The notes under the pieces are model-generated. The model was not told where the DNA came from, searched no databases, and saw only the letters and a program-made list of their open reading frames with translations. Shown in pieces: positions 9,462 through 17,340 of a DNA stretch of 64,000 nt. Origin of the DNA: Paenisporosarcina indica (GTDB taxonomy: Bacteria > Bacillota > Bacilli > Bacillales_A > Planococcaceae); NCBI RefSeq assembly GCF_001939075.1, contig NZ_MPTA01000006.1, positions 1 through 64,000 on the forward strand. The letters run 5' to 3'. The stretch's first letter is position 1, and each line of letters opens with the position of its first letter. A program made the translations under genes and the position numbers.

Positions 9462-9742
9462 TGATTTTCTTTTGGGTAGTCCTGATACTGATTAGCTTAT
9501 CGATGGTTGCTTTCATTTACAGACTTGTAAAAGGCCCATCTACTCCGGACCGTGTAGTGGCACTTGATGCATTAGGTGTTGCATTAATATCAATGATTGG
9601 TGTCATTTCCATTTTGGCAGACACAATCTTTTTCTTAGATATTATTTTATTGTTAGCGATTTTAGCCTTTATTGGTACTGTAGCTTTCTCTAAATTCTTA
9701 GAGAAGGGAGAGATTATCCAACGTGATAACAATCCTAGCTAA
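9458..9742 (+). CDS. mrpF: Mrp antiporter subunit F
   Basis: A 94-residue, three-helix MnhF-family subunit with the VKGPSTPDRVVALDALG motif (about residues 24-40), which contains a conserved Asp. GGAGGTG lies 8 bases before the ATG. The start overlaps mrpE (ATGA) and the 3' end overlaps mrpG by 20 bases. Confidence 0.95.
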   Translation: MMIFFWVVLILISLSMVAFIYRLVKGPSTPDRVVALDALGVALISMIGVISILADTIFFLDIILLLAILAFIGTVAFSKFLEKGEIIQRDNNPS

Positions 9743-10094
9743 CATTCTCATTGTTGCAACCATTGTATTTGGTGTCATTTTCACGCTCGTGACTGCAGTT
9801 GGATTAATTCGATTGCCCGATATTTATACGCGTACTCATGCGGCATCAAAAAGCGCAACGCTTGGTGTTATGTTTATATTGATCGGGGTCTTTCTTCATT
9901 TTTGGTTGATTGAAGGGCATCTAAATTCACGTATTCTTCTCGGGATAATATTCTTGTTTATCACGGGTCCTATAGGTGGTCACGTAATCGGACGTGCATC
10001 CTATCTATCTGGTGTGAAGTTGTGGGATAAATCGGTAGTGGATGAACTTGCACCCGTTGTAGAAGAACGAAAAAAACAATTTAATAAACAATAA
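9723..10094 (+). CDS. mrpG: Mrp antiporter subunit G
   Basis: A 123-residue MnhG-family subunit with three helices and the motif GLIRLPDIYTRTHAASKSATLG (about residues 27-48), the family hallmark. The start is GTG (9723), inside the mrpF 3' end, with GAAGGGAGA about 11 bases upstream. It is the last gene of the operon; a strong terminator follows after 8 bases. Confidence 0.94.
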   Translation: MITILANILIVATIVFGVIFTLVTAVGLIRLPDIYTRTHAASKSATLGVMFILIGVFLHFWLIEGHLNSRILLGIIFLFITGPIGGHVIGRASYLSGVKLWDKSVVDELAPVVEERKKQFNKQ

Positions 10095-10102
10095 AATAAA
10101 TT

Positions 10103-10148
10103 AAAACGCTTATGCGCTCTACCGATAAGGTAAAAGCATAAGCGTTTT
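10103..10148. terminator. Terminator of the mrp operon, probably bidirectional
   Basis: Thirteen-base perfect arms AAAACGCTTATGC and GCATAAGCGTTTT with a 20-base loop and flanking A and T runs. It lies between the convergent mrpG and the small Gly/Tyr-rich gene. Confidence 0.88.
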
Positions 10149-10164
10149 TCATTTATTTTTATAC

Positions 10165-10383
10165 TTAGTAGCCGTATGGATAGTATGGATAGTATGGATA
10201 GTATGGATACGGTGGATAATAATATGGATACGGTTGACTATAGCCATACCCACCATACAATGAAGACCCTAATAAACCACCCAGTACTCCACCAATAAAA
10301 GGACTGCCAAATCCGCCACCAAATCCTCTGCCGAATCCTCCACCAAATCCTCTTCCAAAACCTCTTCCAAAACGATTATTCAT
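10165..10383 (-). CDS. Gly/Arg/Phe-rich and Tyr/Pro-rich small protein
   Basis: A 72-residue low-complexity protein. The N-half repeats RGFGxGFG; a hydrophobic GGVLGGLLGSSLYGG segment follows; the C-tail is almost all Tyr and Pro (YPYYPYYPY type). The start is the ATG at 10383, with GGAGGAG 6 bases upstream; an ATG 21 bases earlier has no SD. The tail is encoded by a 9-bp tandem repeat (10174-10209). Such composition is common in spore coat or surface proteins of Bacillales, but I cannot name a family and the role is speculative. Confidence 0.7.
   Translation of the reverse strand: MNNRFGRGFGRGFGGGFGRGFGGGFGSPFIGGVLGGLLGSSLYGGYGYSQPYPYYYPPYPYYPYYPYYPYGY
10174..10209. repeat. Four perfect tandem copies of a 9-bp unit inside a gene
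   Basis: GTATGGATA occurs four times head to tail. Read on the minus strand it encodes the repeated Tyr-Pro-Tyr tail of the small protein above. Copy number could vary between strains by slippage in 3-residue steps without loss of frame. Confidence 0.85.
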
Positions 10384-10472
10384 ATCTCTCCTCCTCTTCA
10401 TCATAACGTATGAAAAAAAGAAGGAGCGACATATGCATAATGCCTACTTAGTTTTTCTAGCCTTTAAATTTG

Positions 10473-10504
10473 AAAAACCGACCGTTTCACAAATCATACC
10501 GGTC
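10473..10504 (-). terminator. Probable terminator of pepA
   Basis: On the minus strand GACCG and CGGTC pair across a 15-base loop and are followed by GG and five T residues, 23 bases after the pepA stop. The stem is short, so confidence is moderate. Confidence 0.55.
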
Positions 10505-10526
10505 CCTATCGATTTGAATGATTGTT

Positions 10527-12038
10527 TTACTCTTCGCTATCTTCAAGGCTCATTCGTTCTACTAGTGTAGCCAATGATCGCACCATTGCTCCTGTGCCAC
10601 CTTTGGGTCCTAAATCATATGCTGCACTTGCATCGGAAGTTCCTGCGATGTCTAAGTGAATCCAAGGAGTATTCTCTACGAATTCACCAACAAAACCTCC
10701 TCCAAAGATCATGTGCCCATCACGCCCAGGTGAATTGTTTAAATCAGCTACATCACTCTTACGGATTCGTTTTTTATCACTTTCCGTTAATGGCATACGC
10801 CATACAAACTCTCCCGTTTCAGCAGTTGCTTCTTTAAATAGTTCAAAGAAAGCATCATCATTTGAAAGTGCACCGGTTTTGTCCTTGCCAAGTGCGACAA
10901 TAACTCCCCCTGTTAAGGTTGCTATATCAACTATATAATTAGCACCTTGTTGCTTCGCATAACTCACAGAGTCTGCCAAGACCAAACGACCTTCTGCATC
11001 TGTATTTAAAATTTCAATTGTTTTGCCACTGTACGAAGTAATGACATCATCAGGTTTAAAAGCATTTCCCGAAATCATATTGTCTGTTGAAGCAATAACA
11101 GCGATCACGTTTTTATTCGGACGTGTTTCACCAATAATTCGCATGGCACCTAGAACTGCAGCAGCACCACCCATATCGCCCTTCATTCCGACCATACCTT
11201 CTTTTGTCTTAATAGAATATCCACCCGTGTCATATGTGATTCCTTTGCCAACAAGACCTACTACATCGTTCCATTCGTCATTTGCACGGTATTTCAAAAC
11301 CATTAATTTCGGTTCTTCTGTAGAACCTTGATTTACAGCTAAGATTGCACCCATTCCGAGTTCTTCCATTTCAGCTTTTCCTAATTCTTCATATTCAAAG
11401 TCATAAGTCTCTGCTAATTCTTTTGCGTACTCAGCCATTTTTGTCGCAGTTAACACGTTTGGTGGCATGTTTACGAGAGTACGTGCTTCGTTAACTGCTT
11501 CTGAATACACTTGTCCAATTTCAAAGTAAGACAAGATTTCTTGTTCATCTGAATTTGTCACTAACTCCACTAAATCGAGATAGTAATCAGTAGTATTTGA
11601 AGATGTTTTATAGTTTTGAACTTGATATAGTCCTAAGCCGATGCCTTCTGCCGCTAAATAAGTTGCATCCTCAATCTCAATTTCTTCATTGGTGAATGAA
11701 TCTAACCAAATCGAAACGTTCGTAGTTTTGGAAGCGACAAGTTCTTTTCCTACAGTTCCAAAAATATCTCGTAACTCGTCTTGTGTTAATGTTTTACGAT
11801 TGCCAAGTCCCACGAAGAAAACTCGTTGAAGTTTCCCCTCTTTTAGGGTCGGCAACTTCGTTAGTTTCTTACGATCTGTTGAAACATCTCCAGCTTTCAA
11901 CCACTTTTCTAACGATGAACCGTAAAAAGAAACGAATTCTGACCAATTTGTCGTGTTCTCCGGGTGCTTGTAAGTTCCCACAATTAAAACTTCAGCTTGA
12001 ATTTCATTGAATTGCACTCCAGTTACTTCAACATTCAC
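10527..12038 (-). CDS. pepA: Leucyl aminopeptidase (M17 family)
   Basis: A cytoplasmic dimetal exopeptidase that removes N-terminal amino acids; corresponds to B. subtilis YuiE. The N-terminal domain covers about residues 1-165 and the catalytic domain the rest. Metal and active-site elements are VGKGITYDTGG (Lys265, Asp270), MKGDMGG (Asp288) and NTDAEGRL (345-352, with Asp347 and Glu349). I place the start at GTG 12038: GGAGGGG lies 6 bases before it. The ATG at 12053 would itself contain that SD. At 503 residues it matches the family. It is transcribed away from yuiD. Confidence 0.92.
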   Translation of the reverse strand: MNVEVTGVQFNEIQAEVLIVGTYKHPENTTNWSEFVSFYGSSLEKWLKAGDVSTDRKKLTKLPTLKEGKLQRVFFVGLGNRKTLTQDELRDIFGTVGKELVASKTTNVSIWLDSFTNEEIEIEDATYLAAEGIGLGLYQVQNYKTSSNTTDYYLDLVELVTNSDEQEILSYFEIGQVYSEAVNEARTLVNMPPNVLTATKMAEYAKELAETYDFEYEELGKAEMEELGMGAILAVNQGSTEEPKLMVLKYRANDEWNDVVGLVGKGITYDTGGYSIKTKEGMVGMKGDMGGAAAVLGAMRIIGETRPNKNVIAVIASTDNMISGNAFKPDDVITSYSGKTIEILNTDAEGRLVLADSVSYAKQQGANYIVDIATLTGGVIVALGKDKTGALSNDDAFFELFKEATAETGEFVWRMPLTESDKKRIRKSDVADLNNSPGRDGHMIFGGGFVGEFVENTPWIHLDIAGTSDASAAYDLGPKGGTGAMVRSLATLVERMSLEDSEE

Positions 12039-12128
12039 AAAAAACCCCTCCATATCTATACATACAAGTCTAATTATAAACTATTATTATTCGGATTTCG
12101 AATTGTCAATAATCACACTTTTGTGTTG

Positions 12129-12137
12129 TGATATAAT
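12129..12137 (+). promoter_or_regulatory. Extended -10 promoter for yuiD
   Basis: TGATATAAT combines a perfect TATAAT with the TGn extension, 38 bases upstream of the yuiD ATG. No good -35 is present at 17 bases, which is compatible with an extended -10 promoter. Confidence 0.6.
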
Positions 12138-12175
12138 TGTCTATACAATATGGAAATAGAAAGGATGCGCTGTTT

Positions 12176-12652
12176 ATGGACCTTTTAACGAATATTCCAC
12201 TCATCGCTGCACTTTTAGGAATTATATTGGCCCAATTCATCAAAGTTCCAATAACATATTTAGTAACAAGAAATTTAGATTGGAAATTGATGACTTCCAC
12301 GGGTGGAATGCCAAGTTCACACTCAGCTGCAGTCACTGCCGTCACAACTGCAGTTGCATTTGAAACAGGTCTAGGCTCACCTCTCTTTGCAGTTTCAGCT
12401 ATTTTTGCAGTAATCGTCATGTTTGATGCAACTGGTGTTCGTTTCCAAGCAGGACAACAGGCAGTCATGATCAATCAAATGCGAAGTGATTTTCAAACTT
12501 TCGTAAATCAATCCAAGGATTGGGCACATAAGAAAGAGGAAGAAAAAATTGAGGAATTAAAAACATTACTTGGACATAAACCGAGTGAAGTATTTATGGG
12601 TGCCATTACTGGGATCTTGATTTCTATTGTTATTTACGTCTTTATTGTCTAA
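12176..12652 (+). CDS. yuiD: YuiD, divergent PAP2-like membrane protein (DUF212)
   Basis: A 158-residue integral membrane protein with four hydrophobic segments. The segment STGGMPSSHSAAVTAVTTAV (about residues 42-61) resembles the PSxxxxSH-type phosphatase motif of PAP2 enzymes, and FDATGVRFQAGQQAVMIN is the DUF212 signature. A phosphatase function is assumed from fold similarity only. I choose the ATG at 12176, with AAAGGATG about 7 bases upstream; this gives the B. subtilis length. Its 3' end is followed by TIR-like sequence GGCTATGTTTAAT. Confidence 0.88.
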   Translation: MDLLTNIPLIAALLGIILAQFIKVPITYLVTRNLDWKLMTSTGGMPSSHSAAVTAVTTAVAFETGLGSPLFAVSAIFAVIVMFDATGVRFQAGQQAVMINQMRSDFQTFVNQSKDWAHKKEEEKIEELKTLLGHKPSEVFMGAITGILISIVIYVFIV

Positions 12653-12688
12653 GGCTATGTTTAATTATTGGAATGAGTTGATATAATT

Positions 12689-13567
12689 TTGTTAAAAAAA
12701 TTATTTTACATCGTTTTACTTCTAATCACATTATTGCTAGTTGCAAGTGTGACTGCCACTAAATTTAAAGAAAATATTACTTCTTTTATTTTTGGAAAAA
12801 TAGTCACAAAAGAGAAAGAAGATTTAATAAAAGACCGAAAAAAAATAGAATTTAAACATTTATCGATTTATTATTCAGATTCAGATTCAAAACTATTGCC
12901 AGCAACAAAAGATTCATTGGCACGTGCAATGGAATTGAATAATTCTTTGTTTGGCTCTAGTTATACTCAACCCTATGATTTAATTATCTTTAGTAGTAAA
13001 AGTGAAATTGAATCTTTTTCAGGTCTAGATTATGCTATCGGGATTAATTCTCCCATTAACAATTTGTTTGGTGTACTTCCCGAAAATAAAGAAGGGATTA
13101 TTGAGGATATACCGCCTCTTGTTTGGAACTACAAATCAAATATAATGCATGAATATACCCATTATGTATTTACACAGAAAATATCTGAAATCGGATTGAT
13201 AAATGAAGATTTCCCTCTATGGTTCTCAGAAGGAGTAGCAGAATATATTGGCTCTGATGGTGAAAGTGGATTTGTATTAGAGCTAGGACCTAAAATTGTG
13301 TCATTTAATGAATTGACTACTAATGAACAATGGAACAAGTACCGAACGGACATTCAATATGATGTTTATTTGCAATCTGAAAAAGCTATCCATTTCTTAA
13401 TCAATGACTATGGAATTGGTATTATTAAAAAAATCATCGTGGAAACAAGTTCTAAAGGTGGATTCGAAGAGGGACTCCAAAGTGCCACTAATATTAATAT
13501 AAAAAAACTAGATGGTTTCATCAAGACTTTACCTAAAAGAGTAGATACAAATGAATCAGACAGGTAA
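12689..13567 (+). CDS. Membrane-anchored gluzincin-like metallopeptidase
   Basis: A 292-residue protein with an N-terminal signal anchor (residues 4-22), followed by an extracytoplasmic domain. HEYTH (154-158) is a zinc-binding HExxH motif and WFSEGVAEY (178-186) supplies the third ligand and conserved downstream segment, the arrangement of peptidase MA-like gluzincins. Substrate is unknown; a cell-wall or secreted-protein target is conceivable. The start is TTG with a weak SD. It sits between yuiD and yuiB, where B. subtilis carries yuiC (a 3D-domain protein). The A/T-rich codon use and low-complexity N-half hint at lineage-specific acquisition. Confidence 0.8.
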   Translation: MLKKLFYIVLLLITLLLVASVTATKFKENITSFIFGKIVTKEKEDLIKDRKKIEFKHLSIYYSDSDSKLLPATKDSLARAMELNNSLFGSSYTQPYDLIIFSSKSEIESFSGLDYAIGINSPINNLFGVLPENKEGIIEDIPPLVWNYKSNIMHEYTHYVFTQKISEIGLINEDFPLWFSEGVAEYIGSDGESGFVLELGPKIVSFNELTTNEQWNKYRTDIQYDVYLQSEKAIHFLINDYGIGIIKKIIVETSSKGGFEEGLQSATNINIKKLDGFIKTLPKRVDTNESDR

Positions 13568-13611
13568 AGGAATTAGCGTCAAATTTGGAAGTTGTTAAAT
13601 GAAATTGTATA

Positions 13612-13651
13612 AAAAAGCAGTAAAGCTCAAATAAGAGCTTTACTGCTTTTT
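13612..13651. terminator. Bidirectional terminator between gluzincin gene and yuiB
   Basis: Perfect 17-bp arms (13612-13628 with 13635-13651) with a 6-base loop and A and T tracts on both sides, serving convergent genes. Confidence 0.93.
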
Positions 13652-13653
13652 AG

Positions 13654-13983
13654 TTAAAACATTTGATAACCATTTTTACGTAACAGTTTAATAACAATTC
13701 CTGAAATAATTGCTCCGAGTAACCCACTTGATAGTATCAGAATGTCTGCTATATGAAGTGACACTAATTTATCTCCGAGTGCTTGAAATGCAAACACTGG
13801 TGATGTGAAATAATCAAAAAACTCGATATCATCAATAATCAAGATTACAACGATTGGATAGACAAGTGCCATTAACCAAGTCATGCGTAGTAACATGTTG
13901 AGCAAAAAGCCGATTCCGAAAAACATAACTAAAAATATTAATACTGATAACATTAATTGTACAAGCGAAAAATTTCCGTCCAT
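13654..13983 (-). CDS. yuiB: YuiB, small integral membrane protein
   Basis: A 109-residue protein with three or four hydrophobic helices and the YuiB-like FFGIGFLLNMLLRMTWL segment (about residues 21-37), plus an acidic IIDDIEFFDYF loop. No catalytic residue is evident and the function is unknown. Gene order yuiD, yuiB, yuiA, yumB agrees with B. subtilis, which supports the assignment. It reads from its own ATG with GGAGGGA as SD. A bidirectional terminator follows directly. Confidence 0.85.
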   Translation of the reverse strand: MDGNFSLVQLMLSVLIFLVMFFGIGFLLNMLLRMTWLMALVYPIVVILIIDDIEFFDYFTSPVFAFQALGDKLVSLHIADILILSSGLLGAIISGIVIKLLRKNGYQMF

Positions 13984-14126
13984 TGAATGATTCCCTCCAT
14001 GCTTCCTTTCAACAGTTTACATGATTGATAAGGTCCTTTCAATGGACATGTACGTTGTTCAACTATATGTAACAATTAATAACGCCCCTCGTCGGCTTTA
14101 TCACCTTTACGAAACATTATCGAAGT

Positions 14127-14252
14127 TTATTTTCTGCCTGATCCTGAACAGCATGTGCATGTTTCTGATCCACCAAGACGTAATTGGAAATAACCATTTC
14201 CTTTGCAATACGGGCATTGATTAGTTTTATCCTCTTTTTTAGTCGTGTTCAT
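14127..14252 (-). CDS. yuiA: YuiA, 41-residue zinc-ribbon-like protein
   Basis: This short gene encodes an N-terminal Lys/Thr-rich stretch followed by CPYCKGNGYF (Cys13 and Cys16) and CTCCSGSG (cysteines near 32-35), a DnaJ-like CxxCxGxG pair expected to bind one zinc ion. AAAGGAGA lies 9 bases before the ATG. B. subtilis yuiA has the same size, motif pattern and position beside yuiB. The function is unknown. A plus-strand reading of the same stretch is only its shadow. Confidence 0.88.
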   Translation of the reverse strand: MNTTKKEDKTNQCPYCKGNGYFQLRLGGSETCTCCSGSGRK

Positions 14253-14328
14253 CTGAACCGTCTCCTTTTATTTCTTAATTTTCAGATAATATATCATAGA
14301 CTAAATATTCTGTAAACCATTTAAATAC

Positions 14329-14350
14329 CCAATGTAAACGAGTACATTGG
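14329..14350. repeat. Small inverted repeat upstream of yuiA
   Basis: CCAATGT and ACATTGG flank an 8-base spacer. It could be an operator for yuiA or a chance hairpin; no T-run follows. Confidence 0.4.
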
Positions 14351-14388
14351 ACTTTATCTCATTTATTCTTTGATTATCTAAGGATAGC

Positions 14389-14884
14389 TCATTCTTTTAA
14401 AAAGCATTTTATCACTCTTGTAACCAAAGAAAACTCCTGGTGAATACTTTCGATTACTTGATGGCCCTGAACTAACGTATTTTTGGCTAGTTCATGAATC
14501 TTAACAAAGGTATCTGGTTTCTGGCTCAATCAATTCGGACTTAAACCGATGTGCATCGTATATTTCTGTCAATTGTGCGGTAATGACTAGTTCGTTGGTT
14601 GTGGGTCCCAAATAAAAATCACCATGTTGTCACTTATGTCGTTCTGAACGACACCTGTACGAAAAACCATTACTCCTTACACAGGTGACTGTATTCCTGT
14701 CTCTTCTAGCACTTATCTGCTGCACTGTTTCCTTTGATTCACATACTCTGCTGGGGGGCTAATGACCATTTTCCGTCTTAAACCACCGTAGCGTGTCTTC
14801 AACAAGCCTATTCACCTAATGATTAACGGCCACCCAGATTCTCCTAGCCACTTTACTGCGGTCCTTGTTCGTCACGACCATCAT
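14389..14884 (-). pseudogene. Frameshifted remnant of an unidentified gene
   Basis: The 711-base gap between yuiA and yumB holds no intact gene, but minus-strand pieces look coding. From high to low coordinates they are: MMVVTNKDRSKVARRI, VNRLVEDTLRWFKTENG, MVFRTGVVQNDISD, then in a shifted frame HGDFYLGPTTNELVITAQL and TEIYDAHRFKSELIEPET, then in a third frame KPDTFVKIHELAKNTLVQGH, IESIHQEFSLVTRVIKCFLK and a stop at 14389. Two single-base indels would join the last three pieces into one reading frame. I do not recognise the ancestor family. It follows the yumB terminator directly. Confidence 0.55.
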
Positions 14885-14893
14885 CCTGCTATT

Positions 14894-14923
14894 AAAAAAA
14901 CCCATCTGGAAATTCCAGATGGG
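14894..14923 (-). terminator. Terminator of the NDH-2 gene
   Basis: On the minus strand a perfect stem (CCCATCTGG with CCAGATGGG, extendable inward by A-T pairs) is followed by seven T residues, 40 bases after the yumB stop. Confidence 0.92.
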
Positions 14924-14963
14924 AGACATATATTGATTCTTATTAAATTTTCCAAACTACTTA

Positions 14964-16178
14964 TTATAGTAAGTTAAATTTACCTTTTTTCACGACTAAT
15001 GACGGACCACCGATCATGTAAAGAGAGCGGTTATCGATTACTTTTTTCATGAATGATGCTTTTGTTCCCGTAATTTTTTTACCGAAAACAACACCGATTG
15101 CGTCATGCTCGCCAAGTGAACATACACTACCTTTTAAATCAGGTACGAATTCTTCAGTTGCTGATCCGTTAATTAAAGAGATAATGTTTTTCGCCACTGT
15201 AACACCTTGTTGCATAGCAATTTGTGCAGTTGGTGGGTAAGGACGGTTAATTTCTTCATTGATCATTAACGCACAGTCACCTACGATAAATACATCGTTA
15301 TGGCCAGGAGCACGCATATCTTTATCGACTTTAACGCGAGCACGCATATTTTCAATGCCTGATTGTTCAATCAAACGATTTCCGCGAACTCCTGCAGCCC
15401 AGACAACAGTTCCAGCTTTGATGAATTCAAACTCGTCTTCACCTTTTTTAATTTTCACGCCTTCAGGTGTCGCTTCCACTACTGGAGTTCCAACTGAAAA
15501 TTCGATTCCTTTTGCTTGTAAGTGTCCTACAGCGTATTCCACCAATTCTGGATCGAAACCAGGTAATACCATTGGAGACGCTTCTACACAAATAATGCTT
15601 ACTTTATCTTTTGGTACATCAAATTCTTTACAAAGTTCAGGAACACGGTTTCCTAATTCACCTAAGAATTCGATACCAGTGAATCCAGCACCACCAACGA
15701 CGATTGTTAAACGGCTATCGTCTTTGACTTCATCCATTGACCATGTTGCAAATTGATATTCAATATGTTCACGGATTTGACGAGCCGCTTTTACATTCGC
15801 AATGGAAAGCGCATATTTATCTAGACCTGGAATGCCGAAAGTTTCGCCTTCGAATCCAAGACCAATTACTAAGTAGTCATAAGTAAATTCACCATTATCA
15901 GTTGTAACTTTCTTTGAAGCAATGTCGATACCTTCTACAGATGCTTTAACAAATTTTACTTTGTCAGCTTTAATTACATCTGCAATCTCATAGCGTACTT
16001 GATCCGGACGTAGAGTTCCAGCTGATGCCTCATGCAACCATGTAGATTCATAATGATAATTATTTTGGTTAATTAAAGTAATATCAGCAACGTCAGTGCC
16101 AATATTTTTTTGTAAGTTAACTACTGTTGCCAAGCCGCCATATCCGGCTCCTAATACTAAAATTGTCGGTCTTTTCAC
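14964..16178 (-). CDS. yumB: Type II NADH:quinone oxidoreductase-like flavoprotein YumB
   Basis: A single-subunit, non-proton-pumping NADH dehydrogenase on the inner face of the membrane, passing electrons from NADH via FAD to menaquinone. It has an N-terminal Rossmann FAD motif (VLGAGYGG), a second NADH-binding motif ([16 protein letters not shown], about residues 156-171), the [11 protein letters not shown]-ribose segment, and AQIAMQQG near the C-terminus. I choose the GTG at 16178 ([10 protein letters not shown]), 11 bases after AAAGGTGG, giving 404 residues like its B. subtilis counterpart. It is monocistronic with its own terminator. Confidence 0.9.
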   Translation of the reverse strand: MKRPTILVLGAGYGGLATVVNLQKNIGTDVADITLINQNNYHYESTWLHEASAGTLRPDQVRYEIADVIKADKVKFVKASVEGIDIASKKVTTDNGEFTYDYLVIGLGFEGETFGIPGLDKYALSIANVKAARQIREHIEYQFATWSMDEVKDDSRLTIVVGGAGFTGIEFLGELGNRVPELCKEFDVPKDKVSIICVEASPMVLPGFDPELVEYAVGHLQAKGIEFSVGTPVVEATPEGVKIKKGEDEFEFIKAGTVVWAAGVRGNRLIEQSGIENMRARVKVDKDMRAPGHNDVFIVGDCALMINEEINRPYPPTAQIAMQQGVTVAKNIISLINGSATEEFVPDLKGSVCSLGEHDAIGVVFGKKITGTKASFMKKVIDNRSLYMIGGPSLVVKKGKFNLL

Positions 16179-16279
16179 GAAGATCGAAACCACCTTTTAC
16201 AAGTTTTATATGCATATTGCATTAGTCAAAGAAAAAAGAAGTATTTTCATACTTCATAAATCTTAACGTCCAAAGTTTA

Positions 16280-16299
16280 TTTGTCTAAATTTCGACAAA
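16280..16299. promoter_or_regulatory. Candidate operator palindrome upstream of yumB
   Basis: TTTGTCTAAATTTCGACAAA is a 20-bp near-perfect palindrome about 100 bases upstream of the yumB start. Its spacing (TTGTC-N8-GACAA) recalls Rex boxes (TTGTG-N8-CACAA), but the inner C/G pair is inverted. The rest of 16179-16660 shows no gene or other clear signal. Confidence 0.35.
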
Positions 16300-16660
16300 C
16301 GTACTATCTCTAATAATAGCTCTTTTAAGTTTTGATTTCAATACAATCTTGTCTAGTGTTAAAGGTTTGAATTTACAGAATAAGAATTTAGTTTACTAGT
16401 ACGAAACAATTAACTTTTTCCTATATTAAACATTAAGTAATATCAAATTATCTATTTTCATCGTACATTTGCGCATGAGCCAACAACAATGAAAACCGCA
16501 TACTTGTTAGTCTCATTCTTCACGCTCCTGCGGGTGGTCATGCAGGCGCAAATTCACTCTTTTGTTAATATTCAATCTCAATACTAGTTAAGGAAACAGT
16601 TAAATATAGGCGATTTGCTTTTCTTAACATACGTAGATTTCGATTGTTCATTGCCAATCA

Positions 16661-16706
16661 AAAACCTCCTCTAATAGTAATGTAAAAACATTATCTACCG
16701 AGGAGG
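16661..16706 (-). terminator. Probable terminator of yutM
   Basis: On the minus strand CCTCCTC pairs with GAGGAGG and an inner helix (AATGT/ACATT) forms, followed by five T residues, 21 bases after the yutM stop. Confidence 0.65.
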
Positions 16707-16726
16707 AAAGTTTAGTCAGCCCTATG

Positions 16727-17089
16727 TTAACAATTTTCCGGAGTGCCTGTTTTTGTTGAGGTTCTAAATGAAGATCCACAACCACATGAAGCGATTGCAT
16801 TTGGATTTTCAATTGTAAATCCGCCACCCATTAAAGATTGTTTATAATCTATAACCGTTCCATTTATTATTGCTTTGTCATCATTTGATACAAGAATTGT
16901 TAACCCGTGCTGTTCTAAAATTGTATCAGAATCTTTTTTCTCATGTTCGAAGCCCATCCCGTAAGATAGACCACTACACCCTCCACCATGAACGGCTACA
17001 CGTAAAAAAGAGCCTTCTTCTTCATTGTGAGTCATCATTTCTTTCACTTGGTAAGCTGCAGCTTCAGATAATTCAACAACTTGTGTCAT
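16727..17089 (-). CDS. yutM: A-type iron-sulfur carrier (HesB/IscA/SufA family), YutM
   Basis: A 120-residue cytoplasmic A-type carrier that binds an Fe-S cluster and delivers it to apo-proteins. The three ligand cysteines are present: Cys38 in GGGCSGL and Cys102 and Cys104 in SCGCGSSF. A Cys at the extreme C-terminus (120) is extra. The core is full length. It lies between yumB and the Nfu gene yutI, as in B. subtilis except that dapF (yutL) is absent here. Likely partners are Suf machinery (26.7-31.9 kb) and LipA. Confidence 0.93.
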   Translation of the reverse strand: MTQVVELSEAAAYQVKEMMTHNEEEGSFLRVAVHGGGCSGLSYGMGFEHEKKDSDTILEQHGLTILVSNDDKAIINGTVIDYKQSLMGGGFTIENPNAIASCGCGSSFRTSTKTGTPENC

Positions 17090-17210
17090 GGTTACACCAT
17101 CCTTCTTTCTGATATGATATCAAGTTTACTCCTGAACTTTCCAGAACTTCAACTCGAAAACAATCCCCTATTTGAAAACCTTATTCGGTATAATGTAAAT
17201 GAGTCTATAT

Positions 17211-17233
17211 AAAAAAAGAAGCCCGAAAAGGCT
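17211..17233 (-). terminator. Probable terminator downstream of yutI
   Basis: On the minus strand AGCC and GGCT pair around TTTTCG and are followed by seven T residues in the next nine bases. The stem is short (4-5 bp). It lies about 108 bases after the yutI stop. Confidence 0.5.
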
Positions 17234-17299
17234 CCTAGTTACTAATTTTCTAGTTTAAAGCCTAGGCTCTTATGCTTTGCCCCACCCAAAGTGGATCGT

Positions 17300-17335
17300 G
17301 AAGGCGTTGCGACTGTGGTCGCGGTCTTAGCCTTC
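17300..17335. other. Two-part hairpin just after yutI
   Basis: GAAGGC (17300-17305) pairs with GCCTTC (17330-17335), and inside it GCGAC pairs with GTCGC around a TGTG loop. It starts five bases after the yutI stop and lacks a T-run, so it may protect the mRNA 3' end rather than terminate. Confidence 0.5.
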
Positions 17336-17340
17336 AAACA

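Noticed and set aside
10433-10570. Plus-strand 45-codon ORF with a good GAAGGAG SD between the small Gly/Tyr gene and pepA
   Set aside because: It overlaps the pepA 3' end and terminator in antisense and the sequence looks like an incidental reading; no protein-family resemblance.
12106-12474. 122-codon frame antisense to yuiD
   Set aside because: Entirely inside the yuiD gene with no SD; a shadow of a conserved gene.
15259-15756. 165-codon plus-strand frame antisense to yumB
   Set aside because: Rich in Ser, Pro and Thr as expected from antisense of a coding gene; no SD.
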